A stretch of 64,000 bases of DNA from Nonomuraea guangzhouensis (GTDB taxonomy: Bacteria > Actinomycetota > Actinomycetes > Streptosporangiales > Streptosporangiaceae), in NCBI RefSeq assembly GCF_019396345.1, contig NZ_JAHKRM010000043.1, positions 34,687 through 98,686 of the forward strand, given 5' to 3'. Shown here piece after piece: positions 16,337 through 24,338 of this stretch. The position numbers and the translations under genes are program-made. Numbering within the stretch: position 1 is the first letter of the stretch; each line of letters opens with the position of its first letter. Under the pieces are notes generated by a model. It worked only from the letters and a program-made list of their open reading frames with translations, did not search any database and was not told the origin of the DNA.

Positions 16337-17533
16337 ACAGCACTGATCGCGGGCGGCGGAATCGCGGGTACGGCGGTCGCGATCGCCCTGCGCAAGGCGG
16401 GCATCGACGCGGTGGTCCACGAGGCGTACGACAGGACCGCGGACAACGTGGGCGCGTTCCTCACGCTGGCGGTGAACGCGCTCGACGCCTTACAGGCGAT
16501 CGACCTCGACACCGGCGAGGTCGGCTTCGACACTCCGCGCATCACGATCACCAGCGGTTCCGGCCGACGGCTCGGCGAGCTCCCGTACGGCACGGGCGCA
16601 CCGGGCGGCCTGGTGAGCCGTACCGTCAAGCGCGCCGACCTGTACCGGTTCCTGCGCGAGCAGGCCGTCAGCCGAGGGGTGCGCATCGAGTACGGCAAGC
16701 GGCTCGTGGACGCGAGGAGCACCGGTGGCGGCGTGGCGGCGCGGTTCGCCGACGGGAGCGTGGCCGAGGCGGACCTGCTCATCGGCGCCGACGGCCTGCG
16801 CTCGCGCACCCGCGAGATCATCGACCCCGCGGCCCCTGGCGCGCGGTACGCCGGGCTGCTCAACACGGGCGGTTACGCCCGCGCCGTCCCCGCCGCCGGG
16901 GAGCCCGGCATGATGCGCGCCATCTTCGGCAAGCGCTGTTTCTTCACCTACACCGTGCATCCGGACGGCGAGGTGTGGTGGGCGGCGAACCCGGCGCAGG
17001 CCACCGAGCTCACCCCCGCCGACGTGGCGGCGATCACGCCGGCGGAGTGGCGGACCCGGCTGAGCGAGCTGTTCAGGCGCGACCACGGGCCCGCGCTCGA
17101 CATCATCGCGGCGACCGGCGAGATCTTCGCGGGCTGGAACACCTACGACGTCCCCACGGTGCCGGTCTGGCATCGGGACCGGATGATCATCATCGGCGAC
17201 GCGGCTCACGCCACCGCCCCATCGATCGGGCAGGGCGCGGCCATGGCCATCGAGGACGCCGTCGTCCTGGCCAAGTGCCTGCGCGACGGCCCCGACACCG
17301 AGTCCGCGTTCACCGCCTACGAGCGGGCGCGGCGCGCACGGGTCGAGCGGGTCGTCGAGCAGGGCAACCGTACCGGCGGCTGGAAGGCGCTGAGCCCGCT
17401 GGCCAGGGTGCCGCGCGACGTGATCATGAGCCTGGGCATGCGGCACCTGGCCAGGACGGGCAACGACCCGAGCCGCTGGATCTACGAACATCACCTCACC
17501 TGGGACGAGACCGCGTGGAGTGCTTCTCACTGA
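16328..17533 (+). CDS. FAD-dependent monooxygenase
   Basis: 401 residues of the PHBH/TetX-like fold: GGGIAGTAVAIALRKAG (FAD dinucleotide motif, about 8-24), the DG segment IGADGLRSRTR, and GDAAHATAPSIGQGAAMAIED for the second FAD motif. The start at 16328 has no ribosome site and lies inside an operator. An in-frame ATG at 16310 is possible, so leaderless initiation or a slightly longer protein is likely. It probably hydroxylates a small aromatic or a drug; a flavin-type resistance enzyme next to a tetracycline-repressor-like TetR is worth considering but unproven. Confidence 0.88.
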   Translation: MTYTALIAGGGIAGTAVAIALRKAGIDAVVHEAYDRTADNVGAFLTLAVNALDALQAIDLDTGEVGFDTPRITITSGSGRRLGELPYGTGAPGGLVSRTVKRADLYRFLREQAVSRGVRIEYGKRLVDARSTGGGVAARFADGSVAEADLLIGADGLRSRTREIIDPAAPGARYAGLLNTGGYARAVPAAGEPGMMRAIFGKRCFFTYTVHPDGEVWWAANPAQATELTPADVAAITPAEWRTRLSELFRRDHGPALDIIAATGEIFAGWNTYDVPTVPVWHRDRMIIIGDAAHATAPSIGQGAAMAIEDAVVLAKCLRDGPDTESAFTAYERARRARVERVVEQGNRTGGWKALSPLARVPRDVIMSLGMRHLARTGNDPSRWIYEHHLTWDETAWSASH

Positions 17534-17554
17534 CCAATTAGACTAATTTGGTCA
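17531..17554. promoter_or_regulatory. 24-bp near-palindrome across the monooxygenase stop
   Basis: TGACCAA.TTAG..CTAA.TTTGGTCA is symmetrical apart from one or two bases per arm, is AT-rich, and its first three bases are the TGA stop. It may be a regulator site or a short terminator stem. No adjacent rightward gene other than the distant TetR uses it. Confidence 0.35.
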
Positions 17555-17699
17555 GTTTGTCGGGCGCCTGGGAGGCTCGGATGCGACCGTTCATCCGCAC
17601 CCGAGCAGGACAGCGCGCCGGTCATGCACAGAATCTTCACACCCCACGACCGCAAGGAACAGATCATTCGCAGCGTGAGGCTCCACCTCGCGGGCACGC

Positions 17700-17860
17700 C
17701 AGTCGGCGATGAGCAAGATAATCAACTACCGCCGGTTGAATCTGGTGGTTTGCTCTCGCGGTCCCGTCTGGCTGAGGGGAGGCCGGTAGCGTGTGGCTGG
17801 TTGATGGCAGCCCAGCCCGCTGCGCCGCGTGTGGCGATGTTGCGGGCTGCGATGTGGTCG
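17700..17860 (-). ncRNA. Probable omega-RNA scaffold at the 3' end of tnpB
   Basis: In this family the guide RNA covers the end of tnpB and the element's right end. On the minus strand the stop region reads ...ACCACC-AGATTCAACC-GGCGGT-AGTTGA, an imperfect terminal hairpin of the kind that precedes the guide. Boundaries are approximate; the guide would start just beyond about 17718. Confidence 0.4.
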
Positions 17861-18951
17861 GCGTGCCCAGCGAGGCCACACCCGGTGCATGCGAACCGGC
17901 CCCGCGTCGGCCGGTTCGCCCTAGTAACGCACCCACACACTGGACACGCCTGCGAGGTATACGCGGGGTCGACCAGCACGAAGGCGACCCCTGCTCGGGC
18001 GGCCTTGTAGCGGGTGAATGCGGTCTGCTGGGCGAACGCCCAGCTGTGCAGGGTGCGTCGCTGGAGCCGGTGAGCCCTTACCCGGCCGCGGATGCCCTGC
18101 AGATCCTCCAGGGCGACGCCGCGGCCGGTGCGTTCGGCTTCACGCACCACGAACTTGCTGATCTGGTGGTTGAGGCCGGTCATCATCCGGTGCTCACGCC
18201 CGGACAGGCGGCGCAGCACCCGCCGCGCCGCCGACGTGCCCTTCTTCTGCAACCGGCGGCGCTGGCGGTGGCGCCGCTCGCGCAGGGTGCGGACGTGACC
18301 GTTACTGCCGATCGGCCCAGCCAAGGCGGGGCCGGGCAGCACAACCCGGTCGGAGGTGACCGCCAGGTTCGCCACGCCTTGATCCACCCCGATGAAGCCG
18401 CTTACCGGCTCACGCACCGCCGGCTTGGGCAGGGTGAGGGCGACCTGCAGCAGCCACACACCGCGTCGGCAGATCAGGTCGGCCTCTCCCATCGGCAGCG
18501 TGTCGATGGCTTTGAGGTCGTCTGGCCGGCCAGCGTAGGGGACGGTGACGCGCCCGGTCGGGCTCCACAGCGACACGGTGCGGGCGTCACGGTTGAAGCT
18601 CATCAGCCGGGCGTCGTAAGGGACGGCGCCGTGCGGTCGGAAGATGTGGGCGCGTTTCTTGGTGGAACGCCGGTTGGTGTAGGCGCCGGCGACCCGGGCG
18701 ATCGCCCGCACCGCCGCCTGCGCGCCCAGCCCGGCGACCTGCGCCCGCACCTCGTAATAGGCCAGCCGATGCAACTCCACCACAGCGAACACGCGATGCT
18801 GCCAGGCCAGGCGGGAGACCAGAGTGGCCGCTTGATTGCACAACAGCACCGCTGCGGCCAGCGCGTCGGCCTGGGCCGGGGCGGGTGTGAGCCGCAGCTG
18901 CACGACCGTGGGCAGGCCGTGGCGTTTGGTGGCCGAGCGGCGGATCGCCAT
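17722..18951 (-). CDS. tnpB: IS200/IS605-family TnpB (RNA-guided nuclease)
   Basis: 409 residues from the ATG at 18951 with AGGAGGT 8 bases upstream; a GTG at 18954 is possible. The RuvC triad is intact: Asp190 (GVDQGVANL), Glu282 (ALEDLQGI) and Asp365 (GHADHIAARN), at nearly the same positions as in ISDra2 TnpB. Between the last two lies a zinc ribbon CPVCGC...CTGCG. There is no TnpA (Y1) transposase next to it, so it is a lone-tnpB element that moves in trans or not at all. TnpB cuts DNA guided by omega-RNA read from its 3' end. Confidence 0.92.
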   Translation of the reverse strand: MAIRRSATKRHGLPTVVQLRLTPAPAQADALAAAVLLCNQAATLVSRLAWQHRVFAVVELHRLAYYEVRAQVAGLGAQAAVRAIARVAGAYTNRRSTKKRAHIFRPHGAVPYDARLMSFNRDARTVSLWSPTGRVTVPYAGRPDDLKAIDTLPMGEADLICRRGVWLLQVALTLPKPAVREPVSGFIGVDQGVANLAVTSDRVVLPGPALAGPIGSNGHVRTLRERRHRQRRRLQKKGTSAARRVLRRLSGREHRMMTGLNHQISKFVVREAERTGRGVALEDLQGIRGRVRAHRLQRRTLHSWAFAQQTAFTRYKAARAGVAFVLVDPAYTSQACPVCGCVTRANRPTRGRFACTGCGLAGHADHIAARNIATRGAAGWAAINQPHATGLPSARRDRESKPPDSTGGS

Positions 18952-19039
18952 CACGCGTACCTCCTGTCACAGCGCCATCACCCACCACACACATTACCGA
19001 ACGTGACCGACTCTTTCCATACTGTTTTCGAAAGGAGAG

Positions 19040-19135
19040 ATGGCACTTCCTTCCGGCCCCAAAGAACCGGGCCCCCTCACCACAGTGCAGACGAACGGCG
19101 CAGACATGAAACACCCTTGCGTCTCCGCCGTGTGA
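19040..19135 (+). CDS. Short ORF with strong ribosome site overlapping tetR
   Basis: 31 codons from ATG 19040 behind AAAGGAG (19031-19037), ending in TGA 19133-19135. The stop overlaps GTG 19132 of the TetR frame as GTGA. A CATACT -10-like box is upstream at about 19016. It is either a leader peptide coupled to tetR or the true 5' end of tetR cut off by a frameshift between about 19108 and 19133. Confidence 0.45.
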   Translation: MALPSGPKEPGPLTTVQTNGADMKHPCVSAV

Positions 19136-19620
19136 CCGTACCTGGACAGCGCACGGGACTGGTGCTCGACCACGGTGCGCACAAGGTCACCGTCAGCGAG
19201 ATCGCCCGCGCGGCCGGGGTCGGCAAGGGCACCGTCTACCTGTACTGGCCCGCCAAGGAGGACCTCATCCTCGGACTGTTCGCCCGCACCACACCGAGCG
19301 CCATGTGCGAGACGGTCATGCCGATCCATCACCGCCACGGACTGATCCCCCACGACCGTCCGCTGCCCGAACTGACCTACGCCGCGCACGCCGTGCTCAC
19401 CGGGTTCGGTGTCGCTCTGTCCGACCCGGCCACCGCCGTGTTCGGCGTCGACGACCCTGACCAGGTCCTCGCCGACACCGTGGCCCGGCTGCTCGAACCC
19501 CCGGTCGCCCCCAGCGAGCAGGCCATCGCCGCGGCCGCCGAGGAGACCCTCGCCGTCCTGCGCCAAGTCCGGGAGGCGGTGCTGGAGCTCATCGAGCGGA
19601 GCCAGATCCTCCAGCAGTGA
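19132..19620 (+). CDS. TetR family regulator, probably 5'-disrupted
   Basis: 162 residues from GTG 19132 (TTG 19117 is in frame too). The second half of the HTH is good (VSEIARAAGVGKGTVYLYW), but the N-terminal helix is short and lacks the usual 10-25 leading residues. No ribosome site precedes either start. A 31-codon ORF with a strong site runs into it in another frame, so a frameshift or translational coupling is likely. The C-terminal helical domain is of normal length. The tnpB element lies immediately upstream on the other strand. Confidence 0.65.
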   Translation: MTVPGQRTGLVLDHGAHKVTVSEIARAAGVGKGTVYLYWPAKEDLILGLFARTTPSAMCETVMPIHHRHGLIPHDRPLPELTYAAHAVLTGFGVALSDPATAVFGVDDPDQVLADTVARLLEPPVAPSEQAIAAAAEETLAVLRQVREAVLELIERSQILQQ

Positions 19621-19661
19621 GCGGATCCAGGTTGGCGCTGTGGCTGTCGGGACGGAGGTGG

Positions 19662-20567
19662 TCAGGTGTCCGCGTGGCCTCGGGAATGTGGTGACACAAG
19701 CTCGCGCACGACGGCGAGGAAGTTGGCCGTGACCGGCCTCAGGTGCGCGCGATCCCACACGGCGCCTACCTGCCATCTCGCGGGAGGCAGTTCGATGGGC
19801 ACTATGGTGACGGCGGGAGAGGCGATGTTGGCGGCACTGGCCGGCACGATGGCGATGCCGACGCCCGAGGCCACCAGGGCCACGACCGTCTGAAGATCGT
19901 GCGCTTCCTGAAGGATGTGCGGCCTCAGGTCGTAGGCCTTGAGGAAGCCGTCGAGCTGGGCCGCCAGTCCTGGACCCTTCGCCGCCGCGAGCCGGATGAG
20001 CGGGTGGTCGTCCAGCCATGACACGACACTCTCGTCGCCCTGAGGCGCGGGTCCTTCGTCACAGGACACGGCGACAGCGAGCGTGTCCGTGCGCAGGGCG
20101 ATGGCCCCCAGGTCGTCGTCCACAGGCAACCTGACAAAACCGACATGCAGCCTGCCCGCCCGTATGAGATCTGTCTGGGTGGCGGTGGACATGTCGTCGA
20201 GGGTGATCTCGACGTGTGGGTAGCGGCGGCGGAAGGCTGCCACGGCGCGCGGGGCCAGGTCGATGGTGGACATGCCGAAGCCGACGCTCAACAAGCCCGA
20301 TTCGCCGAGTGCCGTCTGTCGGGCCCGGCGGGCCAGGATGTCCGCGCGGCGAACGAGGTCCTGGGCATCGGGGAGGAACATCTGGCCGAGGGGGGTCAGG
20401 GTGGCCCCGTGCCGTCCCCGGTCGAACAGCGGACCGCCTATCTCGGCCTCCAGAGCCTGAATCTGCTTGGTCAGCGCAGGCTGGGTGACGGCTAGCACCT
20501 GCGCCGCCCGGCCGAACGCACCCACCCTGGCCGTCTCGATGAACGCACGCAGCAGACGGATTTCCAT
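19662..20567 (-). CDS. LysR family regulator
   Basis: 301 residues, complete. The wHTH includes MEIRLLRAFIETARVGAFGR and VTQPALTKQIQALEAEIG, followed by a LysR effector-binding domain (LSVGFGMSTIDLAPRAVAAF onward). Divergent from the nitrilase-family gene with 96 bases between, so probably its regulator. No perfect palindrome was found in the gap, only an ATC-N6-GAT at about 20617-20628. Confidence 0.88.
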   Translation of the reverse strand: MEIRLLRAFIETARVGAFGRAAQVLAVTQPALTKQIQALEAEIGGPLFDRGRHGATLTPLGQMFLPDAQDLVRRADILARRARQTALGESGLLSVGFGMSTIDLAPRAVAAFRRRYPHVEITLDDMSTATQTDLIRAGRLHVGFVRLPVDDDLGAIALRTDTLAVAVSCDEGPAPQGDESVVSWLDDHPLIRLAAAKGPGLAAQLDGFLKAYDLRPHILQEAHDLQTVVALVASGVGIAIVPASAANIASPAVTIVPIELPPARWQVGAVWDRAHLRPVTANFLAVVRELVSPHSRGHADT

Positions 20568-20663
20568 TCCCGCAGTCTATGGAACCCGTCGAAAGTTTCA
20601 TTGGACCGGCCCGCCTTGTATCGGGTGTGATGGAGAACATCGATTCCAGTTCAGGGAGAACCA

Positions 20664-21689
20664 TTGTCACCGTCGACCGGCGATGAAAAGCAGACGAATA
20701 TCCTGCGGTGCGCCTCGGTGCAGTTCGAGGCCAGACCCGACGCCAAAGAATATAATGTGGCGAGAATAGCGCACTTCGTGCGCGAGGCCGCCGCTGACTC
20801 CGTACAGGTCATCGCCTTTCCGGAAATGTGCCTGATCGGCTACTGGCATCTCCGCAATTATTCAGCCGAGCAGCTGCATGAGCTCGCGGAGCCGATCTCC
20901 GGGCCGTCGACGACCGCGGTACGTCGCCTCGCGATGGAGAACGGCCTGGCCGTCGGCGTGGGATTCCTGGAGGTGGACGAGAACGGCCGGCTGTTCAACT
21001 CGTACGCGGTATGCCTTCCGGACGGCAACGTGCACCGCCATCGCAAGCTGCACGCGTTCGAGCACGAGGCCATATCCAGCGGCGAAGAGTACACCGTCTT
21101 CGACACGCCCTGGGGTGTTCGCCTCGGGGTGCTGATCTGCTGGGACAACAATCTCGTGGAAAACGTGCGCGCCACCGCTCTCATGGGCGCCTCCGTACTT
21201 TTGGCTCCTCATCAGACCGGCGGAACGGCATCACGCAGTCCGCACTCGATGAAGCCGATCCCGTTGGAGTACTGGCAGGCCAGATACCGGGATCGGAAAA
21301 CGATCGAAGAGCGGTTCCGCGGGCCCAGCGGACGTGAATGGCTGCTCCGCTGGTTGCCGGCGCGTGCCCACGACAACGGGCTCGGCGTCGTCTTCAGCAA
21401 CGGCGTCGGGCGTGACGACGACGAGGTACGCACCGGGAACGCCATGATTCTCGACCCTTATGGCCGGATCCTGGTCGAGACGGCCGCCCCTGAGGACACC
21501 ATGGTGGTCGCCGATCTCGACCTGGATCTCCTGCCGATGTCCACCGGGCGGCGCTGGATGATGGGGCGCAGACCCGAGCTGTACGGCATTCTCACCGAGC
21601 GTTTCGGCGACGAACGCGACCCGCGCACCGCGCGTTTCTCCGACGAGCCTGCGCGGATCGATGTCGCACATGTTCATGACATGCCGTGA
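20664..21689 (+). CDS. Nitrilase-superfamily carbon-nitrogen hydrolase
   Basis: 341 residues from a TTG start with AGGGAG at 20653-20658. The Glu-Lys-Cys triad is complete: Glu54 (FPEMCL), Lys128 (HRKLHAFE) and Cys159 (LICWDNN). An insert around 185-235 is rich in charged residues and gives a longer middle than usual. Cytoplasmic hydrolase of an amide, carbamoyl or nitrile substrate; aliphatic amidase and N-carbamoyl hydrolase families are both possible. The divergent LysR gene probably regulates it. Confidence 0.87.
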   Translation: MSPSTGDEKQTNILRCASVQFEARPDAKEYNVARIAHFVREAAADSVQVIAFPEMCLIGYWHLRNYSAEQLHELAEPISGPSTTAVRRLAMENGLAVGVGFLEVDENGRLFNSYAVCLPDGNVHRHRKLHAFEHEAISSGEEYTVFDTPWGVRLGVLICWDNNLVENVRATALMGASVLLAPHQTGGTASRSPHSMKPIPLEYWQARYRDRKTIEERFRGPSGREWLLRWLPARAHDNGLGVVFSNGVGRDDDEVRTGNAMILDPYGRILVETAAPEDTMVVADLDLDLLPMSTGRRWMMGRRPELYGILTERFGDERDPRTARFSDEPARIDVAHVHDMP

Positions 21690-21738
21690 TGCGATCAAAT
21701 GCGGGATATCGAGGGCCGTGACCTGACGGCCAGGGCTG

Positions 21739-22371
21739 TCAGGCGGGTTCGAGTCCGATGAGCCGGGCGAGGACGGCGACCTGGTCGGCGAAGTGGGCGA
21801 TGAAGTCGGGGGAACCCGGATCGGTGCCGCAGACGCCTTCGATGACGTGCGGCAGCGTGGTGGGCGCCATGGCGGCGGCCATCAGCATGATCAGCAGGCA
21901 GGCGGGATCCACCTCGGCCGGAAGCCGGCCGGCTGTCTGCAGCGCGCGCACCTGGTCGACGCTCTCCGCGAGCAGCCGGGCGCGGGGCGCGTGGTCGGGG
22001 TCGTCGTCCGGACCGGTGTACTCCAGGCCGCTCCACGCGAGCAGGCGGGCCCCGTCCGGGTTGTGCGCCGCCTCCATCGCGTATCGGTGCAACTGCTCGG
22101 GCAGTGGCGTGCCCGGTGGCGCCAGCTCGCGCTGCCGCTCCTGCCACTGCTGCGACATGGCCTCGTACAGGCCCTCTTTGCCGTCGAAGTAGTAGGAGAT
22201 CAGCTGCACGTTGACCCCCGCTCTGGCGGCGATCGCGCTGACCCGGGCGCCCGCGTAGCCGTGCGCGCCGAACTCGGCCGATGCCGCGTCCAGGATCAGC
22301 TTGCGGGTGCGTTCCGGATCGCGCTGCCGGTCCTGCGGCGCGGGCGACCTTCGAGGTTTCGACGGAGGCAT
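21739..22371 (-). CDS. TetR family regulator
   Basis: 210 residues. HTH at about 22-68 with TRKLILDAASAEFGAHGYAG and AARAGVNVQLISYYFDGKEGLY. A helical C-terminal domain follows. It lies alone between the nitrilase and the ABC importer operon, with 135 gene-free bases upstream, so its target is unclear; the region upstream holds only an AT-rich CATGAATTAATCAAATG stretch that might be its site. Confidence 0.87.
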   Translation of the reverse strand: MPPSKPRRSPAPQDRQRDPERTRKLILDAASAEFGAHGYAGARVSAIAARAGVNVQLISYYFDGKEGLYEAMSQQWQERQRELAPPGTPLPEQLHRYAMEAAHNPDGARLLAWSGLEYTGPDDDPDHAPRARLLAESVDQVRALQTAGRLPAEVDPACLLIMLMAAAMAPTTLPHVIEGVCGTDPGSPDFIAHFADQVAVLARLIGLEPA

Positions 22372-22506
22372 ACCAGGGACTATACATACGTCATGAATTA
22401 ATCAAATGAACGCTTGACAAAGCGCGGGCCGGCCTGCCGACGGAGACAGCGGATGGCCGACCGGCTGTTCGGCGGCGAGACCGGCTGACGAAGAGGGCCG
22501 GCACCA
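22372..22506. other. Gene-free spacer between tetR and the importer operon
   Basis: Contains an AT-rich half (22381-22410), a TTGACA at 22414-22419 without a matching -10, and an 11-codon open frame at about 22453 that resembles nothing recognisable. No terminator hairpin was found for the importer operon that ends here. Confidence 0.4.
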
Positions 22507-23319
22507 TTAACGGCTCCTGTCCTGGGCATCGGTGGTGGACAGCTCAAGGGCGGCATCGAGCAGGCTGCGGGTGTACTCGTGCCGCGGCGCGCCCAGCACG
22601 TCCGTCGTCCGCCCTTCCTCCACCACCACACCGCGGCGCATGACGGCGATCCGGTCCGCGATCTGGTGCACCACCCCGAGGTCGTGGGAGATGAACAGCA
22701 TCGCCAGATGGTGGCGCTCGCGCAGGTCGACCAGCAGCCGGAGGATCTGCGCCTGGACCGACACATCCAGCGCGGACACCGCTTCGTCGCAGACCAGCAG
22801 CCGGGGTCTGACGGCGAGCGCGCGGGCGATGCTGACCCGCTGGCACTGTCCGCCGGACAGTTCGCCGGCCCGGTGCCGGGCGACGCTCGCGTCGAGCCCG
22901 ACGTCGTCGAGCAGGCGGTGCAGGGCGGCGGTACGGTCGCCGGGCGGGGCCGATTCCGGATGGGTGCGCCAGGCCTCGTTGATGATCGCGGCGACGGTCA
23001 TGCGCGGGCTCAGCGACGACCGAGGGTCCTGGAAGACCATCTGCGCGGCACGTTGTTGCGCCGTGGTCCGGCGCCCGACCGGTCCCAGGGGTACGCCGTC
23101 GAGCAGGACGGTGCCGGAGACGGGCTGGACCAGGCCGACGATCGCCCGGGCCACCGTGGTCTTGCCCGACCCCGACTCTCCGACCAGTCCCACGATCTCA
23201 TCGGGAGCCACCGCCAGGCTCACTCCATCGACCGCGACGAAGTCCGCCGCGCGCGACCGGAACCAGGTGTTACGGCGGGCGAAGCTGACCCGCAGGTCGT
23301 TCACCTCCAGCAGGCTCAT
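22507..23319 (-). CDS. ABC importer ATPase, OppF/DppF type
   Basis: 270 residues from ATG 23319; a longer frame upstream is not needed. Walker A GESGSGKT (about 49-56), signature LSGGQCQRVSIARAL (Cys where Arg is usual), Walker B LLVCDEAVSALD and the H-loop FISHD are present. Its start overlaps the stop of the partner ATPase by 4 bases. It is the last gene of a lacI-permease-permease-lipoprotein-ATPase-ATPase operon and would power uptake at the inner face of the membrane. Confidence 0.93.
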   Translation of the reverse strand: MSLLEVNDLRVSFARRNTWFRSRAADFVAVDGVSLAVAPDEIVGLVGESGSGKTTVARAIVGLVQPVSGTVLLDGVPLGPVGRRTTAQQRAAQMVFQDPRSSLSPRMTVAAIINEAWRTHPESAPPGDRTAALHRLLDDVGLDASVARHRAGELSGGQCQRVSIARALAVRPRLLVCDEAVSALDVSVQAQILRLLVDLRERHHLAMLFISHDLGVVHQIADRIAVMRRGVVVEEGRTTDVLGAPRHEYTRSLLDAALELSTTDAQDRSR

Positions 23320-24338
23320 CGCTGCAGCAGCTCCTCGGCGAAGTGGCACGCGGCCCATCGGCCGGGCGCGACGGGTCTCGGCTCCGGCTCCTCGGTGCGG
23401 CACCGGTCACGTGTCAGCGGGCACCGAGGATGGAACGCGCAGCCCGGCGGGCGGTTCGCCGGGGTGGCCGGCGTGCCGGGCAAGGGGTGTGCCAGCGCGG
23501 CCCGGGTCCGCACCGCGGGCACGCTCTCGACCAGTGCCCGGGTGTACGGGTGGGCCGGGCGGGCCAGCACCGCCGAGGTGGGGCCGCGCTCGGCGACGCG
23601 GCCGGCGTACATGACGACGACCTGGTGCGCCACGTGCGCCACGACCCGCAGGTCATGGCTGACCAGGAGCATCGCCAGTCCCTGGTCCTGCTGGATGGAG
23701 CGCAGCAGGCGCAGGATGCGCGCCTGCACCGTCACGTCCAGCGCGGTGGTGGGCTCGTCGGCGAGCAGCAGCGCCGGGCTGCCCGCCAGGGCCAGGGCGA
23801 TCATGGCCCGTTGCCGCATCCCGCCGGAGAACTCGTGCGGGTAGCCGCGCATCCTCGCGGCCGGCTCGGGGATGCCCGCCCGCTCGAGCAGTTCGAGCAC
23901 CCGCCGGCCCACCTCGGCGCGCGGGCGGCCGGCGCGGCGGAGGATCTCGCCCACCTGGCGGCCGATCGTCTGGGTCGGGTTGAGCGCGGCCAGCGGGTCC
24001 TGGAAGATCATCGCGATCTCGTGGCCGCGTAGCCCGCGCCGCCGGGCAGGGGCCGCCCGGAGGAGGTCCTCACCCCGCCAGCGCAGCTCCCCGCCGGTCG
24101 CCGCTCCTTTGGGGAGCAGGCCGATCACGGCGTTCGCGGTCATCGTCTTGCCGCTGCCGGACTCGCCGATGAGCCCGACCGTCGTCGCCGGCGGGATGTC
24201 GAACGTCACCCGGTCGACGACGCGGACGCCGCCTCCGGCGACGGGCAGGTCGACGACCAGCCCGTCCACCTCGAGCAGCGGGTCGATCGGCGCCGAGTCG
24301 TTCCGCACCGGCGTCGTCGCGTCCCGCGTCCGGCTCAT
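23316..24338 (-). CDS. ABC importer ATPase, OppD/DppD type
   Basis: 340 residues from ATG 24338. Walker A GESGSGKT, signature SGGMRQRAMIALALA, Walker B LLADEPTTALD, H-loop LVSHD. The C-terminal oligopeptide-type extension with GCAFHPRCPLTRDRC is present; such cysteines bind an Fe-S cluster in some DppD proteins. Overlaps both neighbours by 4 bases, so it is tightly coupled. It pairs with the OppF-type ATPase. Confidence 0.93.
   Translation of the reverse strand: MSRTRDATTPVRNDSAPIDPLLEVDGLVVDLPVAGGGVRVVDRVTFDIPPATTVGLIGESGSGKTMTANAVIGLLPKGAATGGELRWRGEDLLRAAPARRRGLRGHEIAMIFQDPLAALNPTQTIGRQVGEILRRAGRPRAEVGRRVLELLERAGIPEPAARMRGYPHEFSGGMRQRAMIALALAGSPALLLADEPTTALDVTVQARILRLLRSIQQDQGLAMLLVSHDLRVVAHVAHQVVVMYAGRVAERGPTSAVLARPAHPYTRALVESVPAVRTRAALAHPLPGTPATPANRPPGCAFHPRCPLTRDRCRTEEPEPRPVAPGRWAACHFAEELLQR

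Larger units (their letters stand above)
17700..18990 (-). mobile_element. Lone-tnpB IS605-type element
   Basis: Holds only tnpB and its presumed omega-RNA. These elements lack terminal inverted repeats, so exact ends cannot be set by eye. It lies between the monooxygenase and a TetR gene with altered start. Coordinates are approximate. Confidence 0.55.

Noticed and set aside
8853..20567. Biosynthetic gene cluster around the methyltransferase and monooxygenase
   Set aside because: No scaffold enzyme (PKS, NRPS, terpene synthase, RiPP precursor); each enzyme has its own divergent regulator, so they are independent units.
21746..21756. GGTTCGAGTCC resembling a tRNA T-loop
   Set aside because: It lies inside the end of a TetR gene (codons for LIGLEPA) and no matching acceptor or anticodon arms surround it.
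22453..22488. ATG ORF of 11 codons in the spacer after the importer operon
   Set aside because: No ribosome site and no recognisable product.
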